Assembly (NCBI RefSeq): GCF_000003195.3
Contig: NC_012878.2
Span: 58,404,629-58,468,628 of the forward strand
Direction of reading: 5' to 3'
Length of the DNA: 64,000 nucleotides
Origin: Sorghum bicolor
Taxonomy: Eukaryota > Streptophyta > Magnoliopsida > Poales > Poaceae
Of this stretch, positions 27,611-38,164 are shown piece after piece (the first letter of the stretch is position 1; each line of letters begins with the position of its first letter). Below the pieces are notes generated by a model. The model saw only the letters and a program-made list of their open reading frames with translations. It was not told the origin of the DNA and did no database searches. Both the position numbers and the translations under genes were made by a program.

Positions 27611-29544
27611 GGCGCGGGAGCGAGTGTGATCAGCCGATCAGGAGGCGCGGGGCGGAAGAGGATTGGGAGCAGGAGGAGGGGAGTGGAAGGAGCATGAGCA
27701 GTTGAGGTGGAGGAGGAGGAAGAGGAAGCAGCATTGGTAATGGCTGGCTTTGGTTCGGTGACTTTGGACTTTGGTTTGCGCGTGGGCGTGGAGGGGAGGA
27801 GTGGAGACGCACGGGGTCGGCGGGCGACTGGTCTCCGTGACCACGGACGCCGGTGGGGCGGGGGAGCCAGCGAGCTGCTGCAGCGTTCGAGTGTGCGCTT
27901 TGGATAACGAACGAGGCAGGCAGTTGCGTCGCGGTTTCCGGGCGTTGACGCCTCGACGGAGACGGACGCCACCCTCCACTTGCAGTGGAACGAGATAATA
28001 GTTGCAGACACCGGCCGGACGCCGGCGGTCCGGTCTCGCGTCGTGGCTGCCTCTCTCTCTGAACCTTCTATTCTTGTCCTGCGTCCGTCCGCAGCCTGGA
28101 CAAGCCACCTCACTCGCACACTAGTGTCCTCACCGTAGACCGCACGTAGCGACGGCGGGCTCGCGTGGCGGGGACTGTTCGCTGAGATGAATAGTGTTGC
28201 ATGAACCAAAAGCCTTCGTTCTCCCTGTATCCTGTGTCCTGTCCATGGATCCACGATCCATCCCTGTATCCTGTGTTATGGCAGCTCTCACAACGATCTG
28301 TCCGTCCTCACCACATCCATGGGCCGCATGGGCGATGGGACATAGCAAATCAAGCTCAACCAACTGACAACACTTGACCAACCTCGTCAGCACAGCGCGT
28401 GGCGAGTCCACATCAAATCCTGTCCTGTCTGTCCACCTCTCATGGCATGGATGCCGATGGACCTCTCGCGCCTCGGCGAGACCACACGACGGCGGGTCCG
28501 CGACCGGCGCGTCGTGGACCGGCGTCGCGACCCCCGGACGGAACGGAGCATAAAGCGCTCTCCCGATCGGTCGGTCAGAGATGAACACAGACACGCACTG
28601 GCAGTCTGGCTTGGCCTTCTACCCCAACGACTCCTCCACCCGTTGTCAGGTCAGAGGCAGAGCTACTTGCTTGGCTTCCCTCCTCTCAAGGCAATCCGGA
28701 CACGGACAGCCCAGCGCGGCGCCAGACAGATCCCCCCAATGACCGCCACCGGCATCGGTGTCAATTCATTCCTTAGCTGCAACTCTGATTTCGACTGGCT
28801 GGCTGAGACGAGGATCGATCGCGGGGCGACAACTAGAATCGCTGACCGGGGCAGCAGGTTAACTGTAACTGCGAGGACTGTGTGCTCAATCGCTGCTTCC
28901 CTGCCGGCCTTCCCTACAGCTTGCAATGCAATAAATACACCAAAACAAGCCCATGTACATCTCAACCTAGAATGGAAACCCATGACTTGCCATGAATATT
29001 GCTCTTAACAAACCGTTTCTTGCAATCACATGATGGCACACCAGGTACTCAAGCTTCTCAACATCCAACCATACCAGCAGAAGCAACATGAATTTCTGAT
29101 CAGAAAACTAAACGAAACAAAGGTTAAATGGTCTGTCCCCACCCTGCTTCTCACTTGAAAGACTCAAACTTGCAGCAATGCACACGACACAAACTACCAC
29201 AAGGATACTAGTACTTCACAATGGAAAGACCAAACAAACTTGAGATTTCTGTCTGCTAATAGAGCAGTCAATCACGGGCAATACAGAATCTGGACGCCAC
29301 GCTACACAGAGACACCACCACAACGGCACTAATCAGTACTAATTACAACAATAACTGGATAGACTTCACACTATGACCTGGCCACCCTCTTTATTTCTGC
29401 TACATGGGGCAGCTGTTTATGCGGGATCCAAGCGTTGCGGCAGCGACAGTTTTGGCGATCCCTGAGACAAACACGACACTACTCACACCTCCAACCCAGG
29501 AAACCGATGGACCGATCCTCCACGAAAATTGCTTCCCCTCACAT
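27611..29544. other. CDPK promoter/leader and 3' flank of the zinc-repeat gene
   Basis: From 27611 to about 28150 the sequence is GC-rich and is probably the leader and promoter of the CDPK gene (minus). From about 28950 to 29544 it is probably the 3' UTR and flank of the minus-strand zinc-repeat gene. Between these I see no gene; the long frames in 27325-28594 are shadows or low-complexity. CCTGTATCCTGTGT occurs twice near 28224 and 28264. Confidence 0.45.
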
Positions 29545-31509
29545 TCACATCCAGGTGCGCATGGCAGACGAAGTCGAGGCGCCATTGTCAGAGCAGCTGG
29601 CGGCACTAACATGGCCTCTACCCGAGAGCAGAGCTAGCAGCCCACTGCCATGGACCCTGCCCTCTGGGAGCGGAGGTGCGCTGGGCTGCGCCTCGACGTT
29701 GTCATCATCATCGTTCCATCCCAGGAAAGCTTCGTCTTCTCCATTCGCCATATCAGCATCATCCTTCATTGCAGCGGCTTGAATCTCATCAGGGTTGCAA
29801 TCAGCTGTCAACTGTCTGATCGCAGGACCTAACGAGCCACCACCGTGGACGCAGTGATCCTCAACCAAAGCGCTGTGACCTGCACAAAGACCAATCTTGC
29901 TACGAGCAAACTTGTCACACGGCGGCCCACCGACCCCAAAGCTTGAGCCCTCCTGGCCCCATGAGCAGCGTTTGCCTCCACCATGGGCCTTGCAGAAATC
30001 AGTGCTCCCCTGCGCACTCTTGGCACAGCCCTCAAACTTGCACCTCTTGCCACCGCCGTGGCGGACACAGTATTCTGTCCTCCCTCTGGCACTCTTGGTA
30101 CAGCCTGAGACTAAGCACCTCTTCCCACCACCGTGAGCAACACAGTACTGCGTCCCACCATGGACACTCTTTGGGCACACACCGCCACCCTGGTAGGCGC
30201 AGCGCTTACCTCCACCGTGCCCCTTGCAGAGAGAAGTGCTACCTTCAGCTCCTTTGGTACAGCCAGGGAACGTGCAGCGCTTTCCCCCACCATGTGCCTT
30301 GCAGAACTTTGTGCTTCCCTGGGCACCCTTTGTACAATCCGGAAACTGACAGCGCCTTCCACCACCATGAGAGATGCAGAGGCCAGAATATCCTTCTGCA
30401 CTTCTTTTGCAGTTCTCCCTCTGGCACCTCTTGCCGCCTCCATGCTTGATGCACAGGCCAGACTTTCCACGTGCGGCGCGTGAACAGCCTTCCTGACTAC
30501 AACGGCGACCGCCACCATGGGCTATGCAGTGGTCAGTGCGGCCTTCAGCACTCTTCGTACAGCCAAGATACTGGCATCGCCTACCACCACCATGGGCTTT
30601 GCAGTAGATGGTCCTTCCCTCAGCTCCCTTCTGGCAACCAGGTTTCTGGCATCGCCTACCACCTCCATGGGAAATACAATAACCAGAGGCTCCTCTTGCT
30701 CCTTTCTCACATCCTGGGAACTGGCAGCATTTAGTGTTAATGCTCCGTTTCTGGGAGTTAGTTGCCCCAGAAGTACAGGCAGCCGGGCTTTTCACACTCA
30801 CTGTAATGGCTGATGAGACATCTGGAGAAGGCACAGCATCATCAACCTTTTCGGGTATCTTTGGCAATGAAAAGTTGTAGGTTGCTTCAGAAGCATATGA
30901 TGATGAAGCCATGTAATGCCTGAAAATCCAACTAGAGGAGGGCTCTAGTTTTTCCCCAATAGCATCTGTCACCAAATTAGGCACCACTGTCTCTAAGCCA
31001 TCATTAACATTTATTGATGCAGTACTTGCATTGGTCACAGCTGATTCAGGAATACAAGTGGACAAACTCAACTGAAGATCCAATTTCGGAGCACCTGCTG
31101 ATGGCACATGCTCAGCACATGGCTTCTTGTGATGATGTGCAGTATCATGACCAAGACAAAGATCAAAGTTGAGACCAAGATCCATCGATGACTCCTCATC
31201 AGTCTCTTTCACTGAAGATGGAGACATCATACAAGCTGTGGGGGAGCTAACCTTGCTATTTTCGGAGGAACTTGGTGAACGGCCCAGACCAAGGGTGAGC
31301 AGTGGATTTTCAGGACCTTCCACTCCAGCCATATCAACCCACTTCCTTTTCAGTGCTCTCAGATTGTCCCTAGAGAAGTTGGAATACACTAGTGTGCCAA
31401 TGGCAGTACCTTTGTACTCAACTGCTTGCTGAACTGTGCTCCAGTGACAAGGATCGTTCAAGGAGTTAATGTTACCACCAGATCCAAGGTTTAGGGAGGC
31501 CCTGTCCAT
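29545..31509 (-). CDS. WRKY19-like Cys/His-repeat zinc-binding protein
   Basis: One coding exon of 654 residues. It starts at the ATG at 31509 (MDRASLNLGSGG); the open frame reaches three codons further but only to a non-ATG codon. Residues 1-260 are Ser-rich, with DLGLNFDLCLG and LDLQLSLS. The latter fits the LxLxL EAR-repressor pattern at about residues 143-147. Residues about 261-545 hold eleven tandem units of some 25 residues of the form C-x4-C-x10-C-x2-H followed by GGG(R/K)RC, for example RRCQKPGCQKGAEGRTIYC. Units 8 and 11 have expanded spacing. This array is found in plant proteins usually annotated WRKY19-like or loricrin-like, most without a WRKY domain, and none is seen here. The tail is acidic, then Ser-rich. 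Probably nuclear, possibly a transcriptional co-regulator; the ligand is unproven. Large frames on the opposite strand are shadows of the repeat. Confidence 0.85.
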   Translation of the reverse strand: MDRASLNLGSGGNINSLNDPCHWSTVQQAVEYKGTAIGTLVYSNFSRDNLRALKRKWVDMAGVEGPENPLLTLGLGRSPSSSENSKVSSPTACMMSPSSVKETDEESSMDLGLNFDLCLGHDTAHHHKKPCAEHVPSAGAPKLDLQLSLSTCIPESAVTNASTASINVNDGLETVVPNLVTDAIGEKLEPSSSWIFRHYMASSSYASEATYNFSLPKIPEKVDDAVPSPDVSSAITVSVKSPAACTSGATNSQKRSINTKCCQFPGCEKGARGASGYCISHGGGRRCQKPGCQKGAEGRTIYCKAHGGGRRCQYLGCTKSAEGRTDHCIAHGGGRRCSQEGCSRAARGKSGLCIKHGGGKRCQRENCKRSAEGYSGLCISHGGGRRCQFPDCTKGAQGSTKFCKAHGGGKRCTFPGCTKGAEGSTSLCKGHGGGKRCAYQGGGVCPKSVHGGTQYCVAHGGGKRCLVSGCTKSARGRTEYCVRHGGGKRCKFEGCAKSAQGSTDFCKAHGGGKRCSWGQEGSSFGVGGPPCDKFARSKIGLCAGHSALVEDHCVHGGGSLGPAIRQLTADCNPDEIQAAAMKDDADMANGEDEAFLGWNDDDDNVEAQPSAPPLPEGRVHGSGLLALLSGRGHVSAASCSDNGASTSSAMRTWM

Positions 31510-31744
31510 TCCAATCAAGAAACATAACCAAAGATGAAAAGAAAAGAACCCGCTGCCTGACTGCCGGAAATCAAAACTCTACTGTCATCTACTGTACTGG
31601 GTTAGAAGTCTCGGCAGGAATGTTTGCAACCTCCACTAACAAAGCCAGCCACATCATCACGATCCATTTTTCGCCACTTTCAAGAATGAGAGGGAAACGG
31701 TGAGGTTTTGAGCTGAGCTTCAGTTTCTGAAAGGGCAAATAGAC

Positions 31745-33143
31745 CTGCAGATTAACAAAAGCAATAGTAGATTAGGAAAGGCCAGGTAGAGCGTAGAATC
31801 TGATATGAAACCAGCTTTTGAAAAATTGCACATCCTATTGTGTGGAAGTACTAGCGCCACGAAACAAATCCACAGTACTTCAGAGAGAAATAGGGGAGTT
31901 CCACAGTGGGATTAGGCAACAGGTTCAAGATAGCCCACTGAACAAATCCCACATGCCTTGTGTGGTTGATATAGCACAAAGTAGTACGAAACAACAGTTG
32001 TTTAACCATAACCCTGGATTATTGTACCACTTCAAAAATCTGTTTATACGATGTATATGAGTAGAAAGGTTATAACAAAGGTGACCACTAGGCAGACAGG
32101 GGGGGAAAAAGGTTCGGTAAAAGATGATGGCAACTATGACCACGCGAAACCACAGTGCAGGACTGCAGATTGCATGATGCTAGATGGGCAACTACAGTCT
32201 ATTGCACGTAGCGAGTGCTGTGCAGATCGCACTACACAACTTGCAGCGCAGATGTTTTCCTTTTTTTTTCTATGGCACGGCGCAGCCACTTTCACCGTCC
32301 GTCTGTCTGCCGTTTGCACTTTGCAGGAAATTTCATCAGTGTAGTAGTATAGTACGAGTAATAGGCAGACACTTTTATCCGACAAGAACAGCTAGCCCAA
32401 GGACGGCACCAATCTTTTCACTTGAGCGTAAAAAAATATCCTTTTATTTATTTTCCTCCTCCAAGTGTCTTCTTTCCAATGGAGAAGGAATACCAGAGCA
32501 GGTGAAATTTGAAGACAAACAAACTAATTGGGGGAGGCAAGAACAAGTTGACAATAAGAATAGAAAAAAAAACTTAATAAAGGAGAACAATTTGAACTCG
32601 AACTCTAACCGAAGGAATCGGCAGAGAAGATCTCGTGGAGCGCATTGGAAGCAACAGCCAAGGACGCCGCAGAGGGAGTCGTCAGGGAGACAGAGACAAA
32701 TCCACCATCGTTTTACATGTTAGACACACGGACTGCGGTGGCTACAGATCCGGCCGGAGCCAGCAGCGCCTCTGCCGAAGCGGAGCACTGGGTACCTACC
32801 GGACGGCCGACGCCGGGAGCAGACTAGATCTCTTCTCTGCCTAAAGCTAAACCGGGAAACGAAATAAGAACAAGAGAAGGAACGAACTAATGGAGAAGCT
32901 CCTCGTTTCCTTCCGGCGCCGGGAGGAACGGAATTGGTGCCAGACTTTCAGTCAACGCGAGCACGAGGAACTGAGGAAGGCAGGGGGTCGCCGGTGGCTA
33001 CCCCCGCTCCGTGACCATCCCGAAAGCCAAGGCCCCTCATGCGTTTCCCAAGCTCCAGCACCGAATCCAGCGACAGATAGAAGGAAGCGCCAAACAGCAC
33101 AGGAAGGAAGGAAGGCGAGGGAGGAGGAGGAGGCGTAGCTCAC
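31745..33143 (-). other. Probable leader intron of the zinc-repeat gene
   Basis: On the minus strand a good donor (GCCGCAG/GTGAGC, at 33143) and acceptor (GTTAATCTGCAG/GTCT, at 31745) bracket 1.4 kb of AT-richer sequence. Upstream of the donor is a GC-rich block of leader character. No coding potential was recognised inside. The call rests on splice motifs and base composition only. Confidence 0.45.
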
Positions 33144-33362
33144 CTGCGGCAGCGGAAGCGGCGGAGACGAGGAAGCCCGGACGGACGGATGCGGCGGGCG
33201 CGCGCGGGAGCCGGAACGGAGACAGGGATGGGGGGCGGCGGCGGGCGGCGTGTCTGGTGGACGGTGTTGGTGTGCGCGGGGCGGCAGTGGGGGAAAAATC
33301 GAGCACGCGAGGCGAGGGGTGGGGGTGGGGAGGGCAGCCGGAGGGGGCGCAGCGCAGGCGGC

Positions 33363-33371
33363 TTATAATAA
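33363..33371 (-). promoter_or_regulatory. Candidate TATA element for the zinc-repeat gene
   Basis: On the minus strand the sequence reads CTTTATTATAAGC, about 220 bases upstream of the proposed leader donor, at a sharp AT dip in GC-rich DNA. Confidence 0.35.
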
Positions 33372-33499
33372 AGCGGCTGCGGGAGGAGGGACGTGGTGGG
33401 GTGGCGCCGCAGCCGCCACGCCCACGCCCCGGCCGCGGCAAATCGCTGGAGCCACCCGCCCGCGCGCCGCGGAGAAAAGACGATGCCTTTTGTTGCGCT

Positions 33500-34432
33500 C
33501 TGAGGTCTGCCTCTGCTCTGCTGCCCATTGACTTTCTTCCTCCCGCTGCAGTTACTGTACATTTCTTTCCTGCGTTTTCTTTTCCTTCCTCGGCAAATAT
33601 ATGTATAAAATTCCAAATTTCAATTGAAGCTCAGTTTCGTGTTTTTTATTTAAATTCACCTCATCAAATCAGTCAAAACCACAGGAGGAATTCGCTTTGC
33701 CACGACGAATTGCTCTACGCGGCTGCCTTTTTTACCATTGATGAGCGGGTGAGAGAATGGACGTCACGTCGTCGTGGGCTGGGTCCCACGGTGGACACGG
33801 CCCCAGGCAGATACTGTTGCGCGGGCCCCGTGTGTCCGTGTCACGGGGCGGGGCAGCATCAGGGCATCATGTGCGCGTGTGCCGTGCCGGCTGGCGGCGG
33901 CAGCGGTTCGCCGCCCACCGTCCGTGGTGCGCGCGCCCGGTGGGGCCCGCCGCCTTTGGCCGTGGCCCGTGTTGGTGGCCTGCCGGTGCCGGTCAGGGAG
34001 AGAGGAAGGAAAGCCGCCGTCTGCTCCAGCTCAAAAGGCACTCCAGATCGTTATAAAAATTGTACTATTTCTTCCTAGCAGATTGGTTTTACAAACTTAT
34101 TACATATACAGTTCTCACTCTCCAAGTAAATATTTTTAAAAATAATAAATCTACTTTCAAATAATAATATGTGTATTTTTATAGCACATCTGTTTGAACC
34201 TACAACATTCGCTGATCTGAAAAGTCATGACTGAAAATACTGATTGCTGATTTATTATGAGAAAAAAATACTATTGGCTGACAGAAAAAGTACGGCTTAT
34301 AAGATAAGCGAACATAAAGTTAACAAAGGTTGTAGCAAGAAGTAGTAAGCTTGTCATGAAGTAAGCATAAAGTTACTCTAAATTGAACTTTAGATCTCAT
34401 GATGATGATGTCTACTAAAATAAACCTTGTTT
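33500..34432. other. Intergenic DNA, GC-rich then AT-rich
   Basis: A GC-rich stretch (33750-34040) gives overlapping long frames on both strands, none with a recognisable domain. A fragment of the TTATAAGATAAGCGAAC repeat family lies at 34223-34313, similar to segments near 2484 and 6190. Confidence 0.4.
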
Positions 34433-34620
34433 AGTTGCTACCCAAGTATTTTTTACTCCATCTCAACAAATGTTTGGCAACATGACTAACTGCACAGCTT
34501 ATATATATTTTGCGAAACAAGTCTTTTAAACCTAGGTAATCTATAATTAGATATTAATTATTATAGTTATAAACGTGCTACGTATCAAAAACTTTTCTTT
34601 TCTCGGAACCAAACGAGGCC
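34433..34620. mobile_element. Diverged MITE, GGCCTTGTTTAG family
   Basis: The left end is ACCTTGTTTAGTTGCTACCC, and the right end is GGAACCAAACGAGGCC followed by TAA. The left flank also ends TAA. The interior is shorter than usual. Confidence 0.6.
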
Positions 34621-35153
34621 TAAAAGGAAAAGGAAAAAAAGGACAGTGCATTTATATAATATAAGTAGTACTCGTTTAGGTATGTGTGTTGACCGGATGG
34701 GGCAAGTGATGAATGGCGGTGCTTAACGAGCTGCGCATGGCCGCCCCTTTTGGATGCCTCCTTGCCGTGCGTGCTGCCTGACCGAACAAATTCCCATTCC
34801 TTGTTGCTGATGACCGGACGGATGATGAGGCGGCTTCTTCTGTATCGTCTAGCCCTCCCTTTTGGCGGCTAGACTAGCAGCATCAGTATTCAGTCATGAG
34901 ATATATAGTAGACAGATCGAGTCGAGAGATAAGGAGGACGTACTGGAGGAGGAGCAAAGGAGCAAAGCCAAAGCTTGCGGCAACCGGCAATGGAGAATCT
35001 ATCTATCTATCGTCTATATCCTTTTCCTTGCTTCGGACCAGCTCGCCCATCCATCCATCCATCGGCTCAATAATGCTACGCTATCATATGCTATATGCTA
35101 TCACCCTATCACCTGTCTCGTCGTTCCTTGCACAAAATACTGTCACTCACTAG

Positions 35154-35396
35154 GGCCTTGTTTAGATGTGAAAAAAATTCGGATTTCGCTATTGTAGCAC
35201 TTTCGTTTGTTTGTGGTAAATATTGTCTAATTATAGATTAAATAAGGTCAAAAGATTCGTCTCGCGATTTACAGTCAAACTGTGTGATTAGTTTTTATTT
35301 TCATGTATATTTAATGCTTCATGCATATGCCGCAAGATTCGATGTGACAAAGAATCTTGAAAACTTTTTGGATTTCAAGGTGAACTAAACAAGGCC
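35154..35396. mobile_element. MITE, GGCCTTGTTTAG family (inverted)
   Basis: Full ends GGCCTTGTTTAGATG and GTGAACTAAACAAGGCC enclose 243 bp. TAG lies directly on both flanks (35151-35153 and 35397-35399). The interior landmarks are in reverse orientation relative to the copy at 9970. Confidence 0.85.
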
Positions 35397-35548
35397 TAGC
35401 TAGAGTACTGCGTAGCTAGGTGCCTAGGAGTAACGTACTGTATGTACTCCATGCTTACCGGCCGTAAGCTAAGCTACATGCTGTGCTCGGTGGTGTAGCT
35501 AGGCAGGCAATAGCATCTGTGCTGTGCACTCGTCTTTACCCTCTCTAA

Positions 35549-36034
35549 GGCCTTGTTTAGGCCTTGTTTAGTTCCAAAAAATTTTGGGAAATAGACACTG
35601 TAGCACTTTCGTTTGTATTTGACAAATATTGTCCAATTATAGACTAACTAGGCTTAAAAGATTCGTCTCGTCAATTCCGACCAAACTGTGCAATTAGTTT
35701 TTATTTTCGTCTACATTTAATACTCCATGCATGCGTCTAAAGATTCGATGTGATAGAGAATCTAAAAAATTTTGCAAAATTTTTTGGGAACTAAACAAGG
35801 CCTTAGTTCTAAAAAAAATTTGCAAAATTTTTCAGGTTTCACGTCACATCGAATCTTTAGACGTATGCATGAAGTATTAAATATAGATGAAAATAAAAAC
35901 TAATTGCACAGTTTGGTCGAAATTGACGAGACGAATCTTTTGAGTCTAGTTAGTCCATGATTGGACAATATTTGTCAAATACAAACGAAAGTGCTACAGT
36001 GTCGATTTTTTCAAATTTTTTTAACTAAACAAGG
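35549..36034. mobile_element. MITE (outer) interrupted within its terminal repeat
   Basis: Only GGCCTTGTTTA remains at 35549-35559. The rest resumes at 35803 as TTAGTTCTAAAAAAAATTTGC and runs to about 36034 (AACTAAACAAGGC). The inner element inserted into the TTA of the terminal repeat. The outer right flank is too diverged to show its own duplication. Confidence 0.75.
35560..35802. mobile_element. MITE (inner) inserted into the end of another copy
   Basis: Ends GGCCTTGTTTAGTTCC and GGGAACTAAACAAGGCC enclose 243 bp. TTA occurs on both sides (35557-35559 and 35803-35805). It is in opposite orientation to the copy it interrupts. Confidence 0.85.
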
Positions 36035-36156
36035 CTATTGTCGATACTGTACCCATTGCCCATTCTCACCGGAAAAAGGTCCATTACCAGTTTTAGAAGC
36101 TACCTTTTTGTATTCAGGCCTTGCATACAAGGTTTGCAAAGTAGGGTGGATGTTTA

Positions 36157-36397
36157 GGCCTTGTTCAGTTTGTAAAAATTTTTGGCTTCGGGTACTGTAT
36201 CACTTTCGTTTGTTTGTGAAAATATTCTCCAACCATAGACTAACTAGGGTCAAAAGATTCTTCTCGCAGTTTACAGGTAAACTGTGTAATTAGTTTTTAT
36301 TTTTATCTATATTTAATGCTTCATGCATGTATCCTAAGATTCGATGTAACGGGGAATCTTGAAAATTTTTGGTAGTTTTTGCGAACTAAACAAGGCC
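36157..36397. mobile_element. MITE, GGCCTTGTTTAG family (inverted)
   Basis: Ends GGCCTTGTTCAGTTTG and GCGAACTAAACAAGGCC enclose 241 bp, flanked by TTA on both sides (36154-36156 and 36398-36400). Confidence 0.85.
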
Positions 36398-36683
36398 TTA
36401 GTTTAAGAAATAAGTTAGTCCATTGTCTACTCATTCTTCACTTTTTTTTTGTTTGGTCTGTGCAACCTATTTTCTCGCAAAGGTAATAATTAGTATAAGT
36501 ATGAGAAATAAAGTCATTAATTCCACCAATTTTGAGGAATCGACTCATGACACACCACTTTATTTAGAACAGAGTGATTTCTTCAAACCAAGCAAGTACT
36601 CCTTTTTGTATCCTGGAAGGAGTGCAATTATAGATTTGCGTCAAGTTAATTTTTTTTGTTTTTCTGAGCATATATAATATAAA

Positions 36684-36884
36684 GGGCCTGATTGGTTTAC
36701 GACCAAAAATTTGCCATGTCAAAGATTTGGCAAACCGAAGCTAGGTAAAAAAAAGTTGTCATTAATTTGGCAAGGCAAATGTGAGAGTTTGGTAAGTTTT
36801 GGTAGCTAACCAAATAATAGCCAAAATCATGTCTTACCAAATCTTTGATTTAGCAAATTTTAGAAGTCAACCAATCAGGCTCAA
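36684..36884. mobile_element. MITE of a second family (GGGCCTGATTGGTT ends)
   Basis: The left end GGGCCTGATTGGTTTACGACC and the right end GTCAACCAATCAGGCTC are inverted repeats about 200 bp apart. The interior is itself nearly palindromic: ATTTGGCAAACC and GGTAGCTAACCAAAT, then CAAATCTTTGATTTAGC mirroring GTCAAAGATTTGGC. Confidence 0.65.
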
Positions 36885-37647
36885 AAATATAATGTCAACA
36901 GTTATATTCCAAATAGATTTACTAGTAAAATATATATTATATTCAATCTAATGGTATTTTTTATATTATAAATGTTAGTATATTTGTTACATAGATTTAG
37001 TTGAACTTAAATCTATTTGATTCTAATAAAATAATAAAAAAATATACTTTTTTCACCAAAACCAATCTCCAATCCCCACATGGCACATGCTCCACCGGCT
37101 GTGGCAGAGTAGGAGCAGGATATCTTTTCTGCTTGTGTTGTGTTGGTGCAGGAGCAGGTCTCTGCATTCTTGGCACGTCCACGTCAAAAGCAGCCATTTT
37201 GGTACACATTCCATATGAGCATATCCTCTCGCTGATGCCCTCTTCCGTTATCAGTCGTATACAGTGAGTGCTGCCTCTCAAATCATCACTCCTTTCTCTA
37301 TTTTCCTTTGGCTGTCTCGCACTCTAGCTACTGCTGGGGTTACTGTGGCCCGCCGGCTGATAACACGGACTTTAATTGCTGTTTTCTAGTAGCTCATTTT
37401 GCACTGTTACTATTATTGCTACTGTAAAAAAAAACTTTTTTTTCTGTCTCTCTGTCTAATCCTCATTTTTTGACTGGCTGGTATGGCTCAAAACAAGTAG
37501 TACGAGGATGCTATATATGATGCACAGACTCGCACGACCTCGAGGATGTGATTTGTGATTCTGGGCATGGGCAGCTCGATGACGGCAATTCAGATTATTC
37601 GCTTAATTCCAGATCGGCAGATCCAATTGTTGTTGCTTTCGTCTTAA

Positions 37648-37878
37648 CGCCTTGTTTAGTTCAGTAAAAAAACAAAAACTTTTCAAGATTTCCAATCTCG
37701 TGACACATGTACGAAACATTTAATATAGTCGAAAACAAAAACAAATTACACAGTTTATCTATAAATTGTGAGATGAATCTTTCAAGTCTAGTTAGTTTAT
37801 GATTAGACAATAATTATCAAATAAAAATGAAAGTGCAACAATATCAAAAACCCAAAAAAATCGGAACTAAACAAGGCC
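37648..37878. mobile_element. MITE, GGCCTTGTTTAG family
   Basis: The left end is CGCCTTGTTTAGTTCAG (first base mutated) and the right end is CGGAACTAAACAAGGCC. TAA lies on both flanks (37645-37647 and 37879-37881). Confidence 0.8.
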
Positions 37879-37949
37879 TAAACATGCATGTCGTAACGCA
37901 AAAATGGGGCGACTAAATGGGGCGACTGACACTATAATGGGATATATAT

Positions 37950-38164
37950 GGCCTTGTTTAGCTCTAATTTTTTCTTAATAAACACTGTAGCAATTTTGTT
38001 TATATTTGATAAATATTAACTAAACTTAAAAGGTTCGTCTCAAGTTACAGATAAATTATATAATTAGTTATTTTTTTATTTATATTTAATATTTTATATA
38101 TATATCGTAAAATTTGATGTGATAGAAAATCTAAAAAAATTTGTAAAATTTTTTAGAACTATGT
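37950..38164. mobile_element. MITE, GGCCTTGTTTAG family, right end lost
   Basis: A left end GGCCTTGTTTAGCTC and an inverted-orientation interior (CACTGTAGCAATTTTG, then AAATTTGATGTGATAG) are present. The copy stops at TTTTTTAGAACTA without the final AACAAGGCC. Confidence 0.7.

Noticed and set aside
29943..30483. Plus-strand frames opposite the zinc-repeat array
   Set aside because: Their periodic pattern (HHHG-like blocks every 25 codons) is the antisense image of the repeat, not an independent gene.
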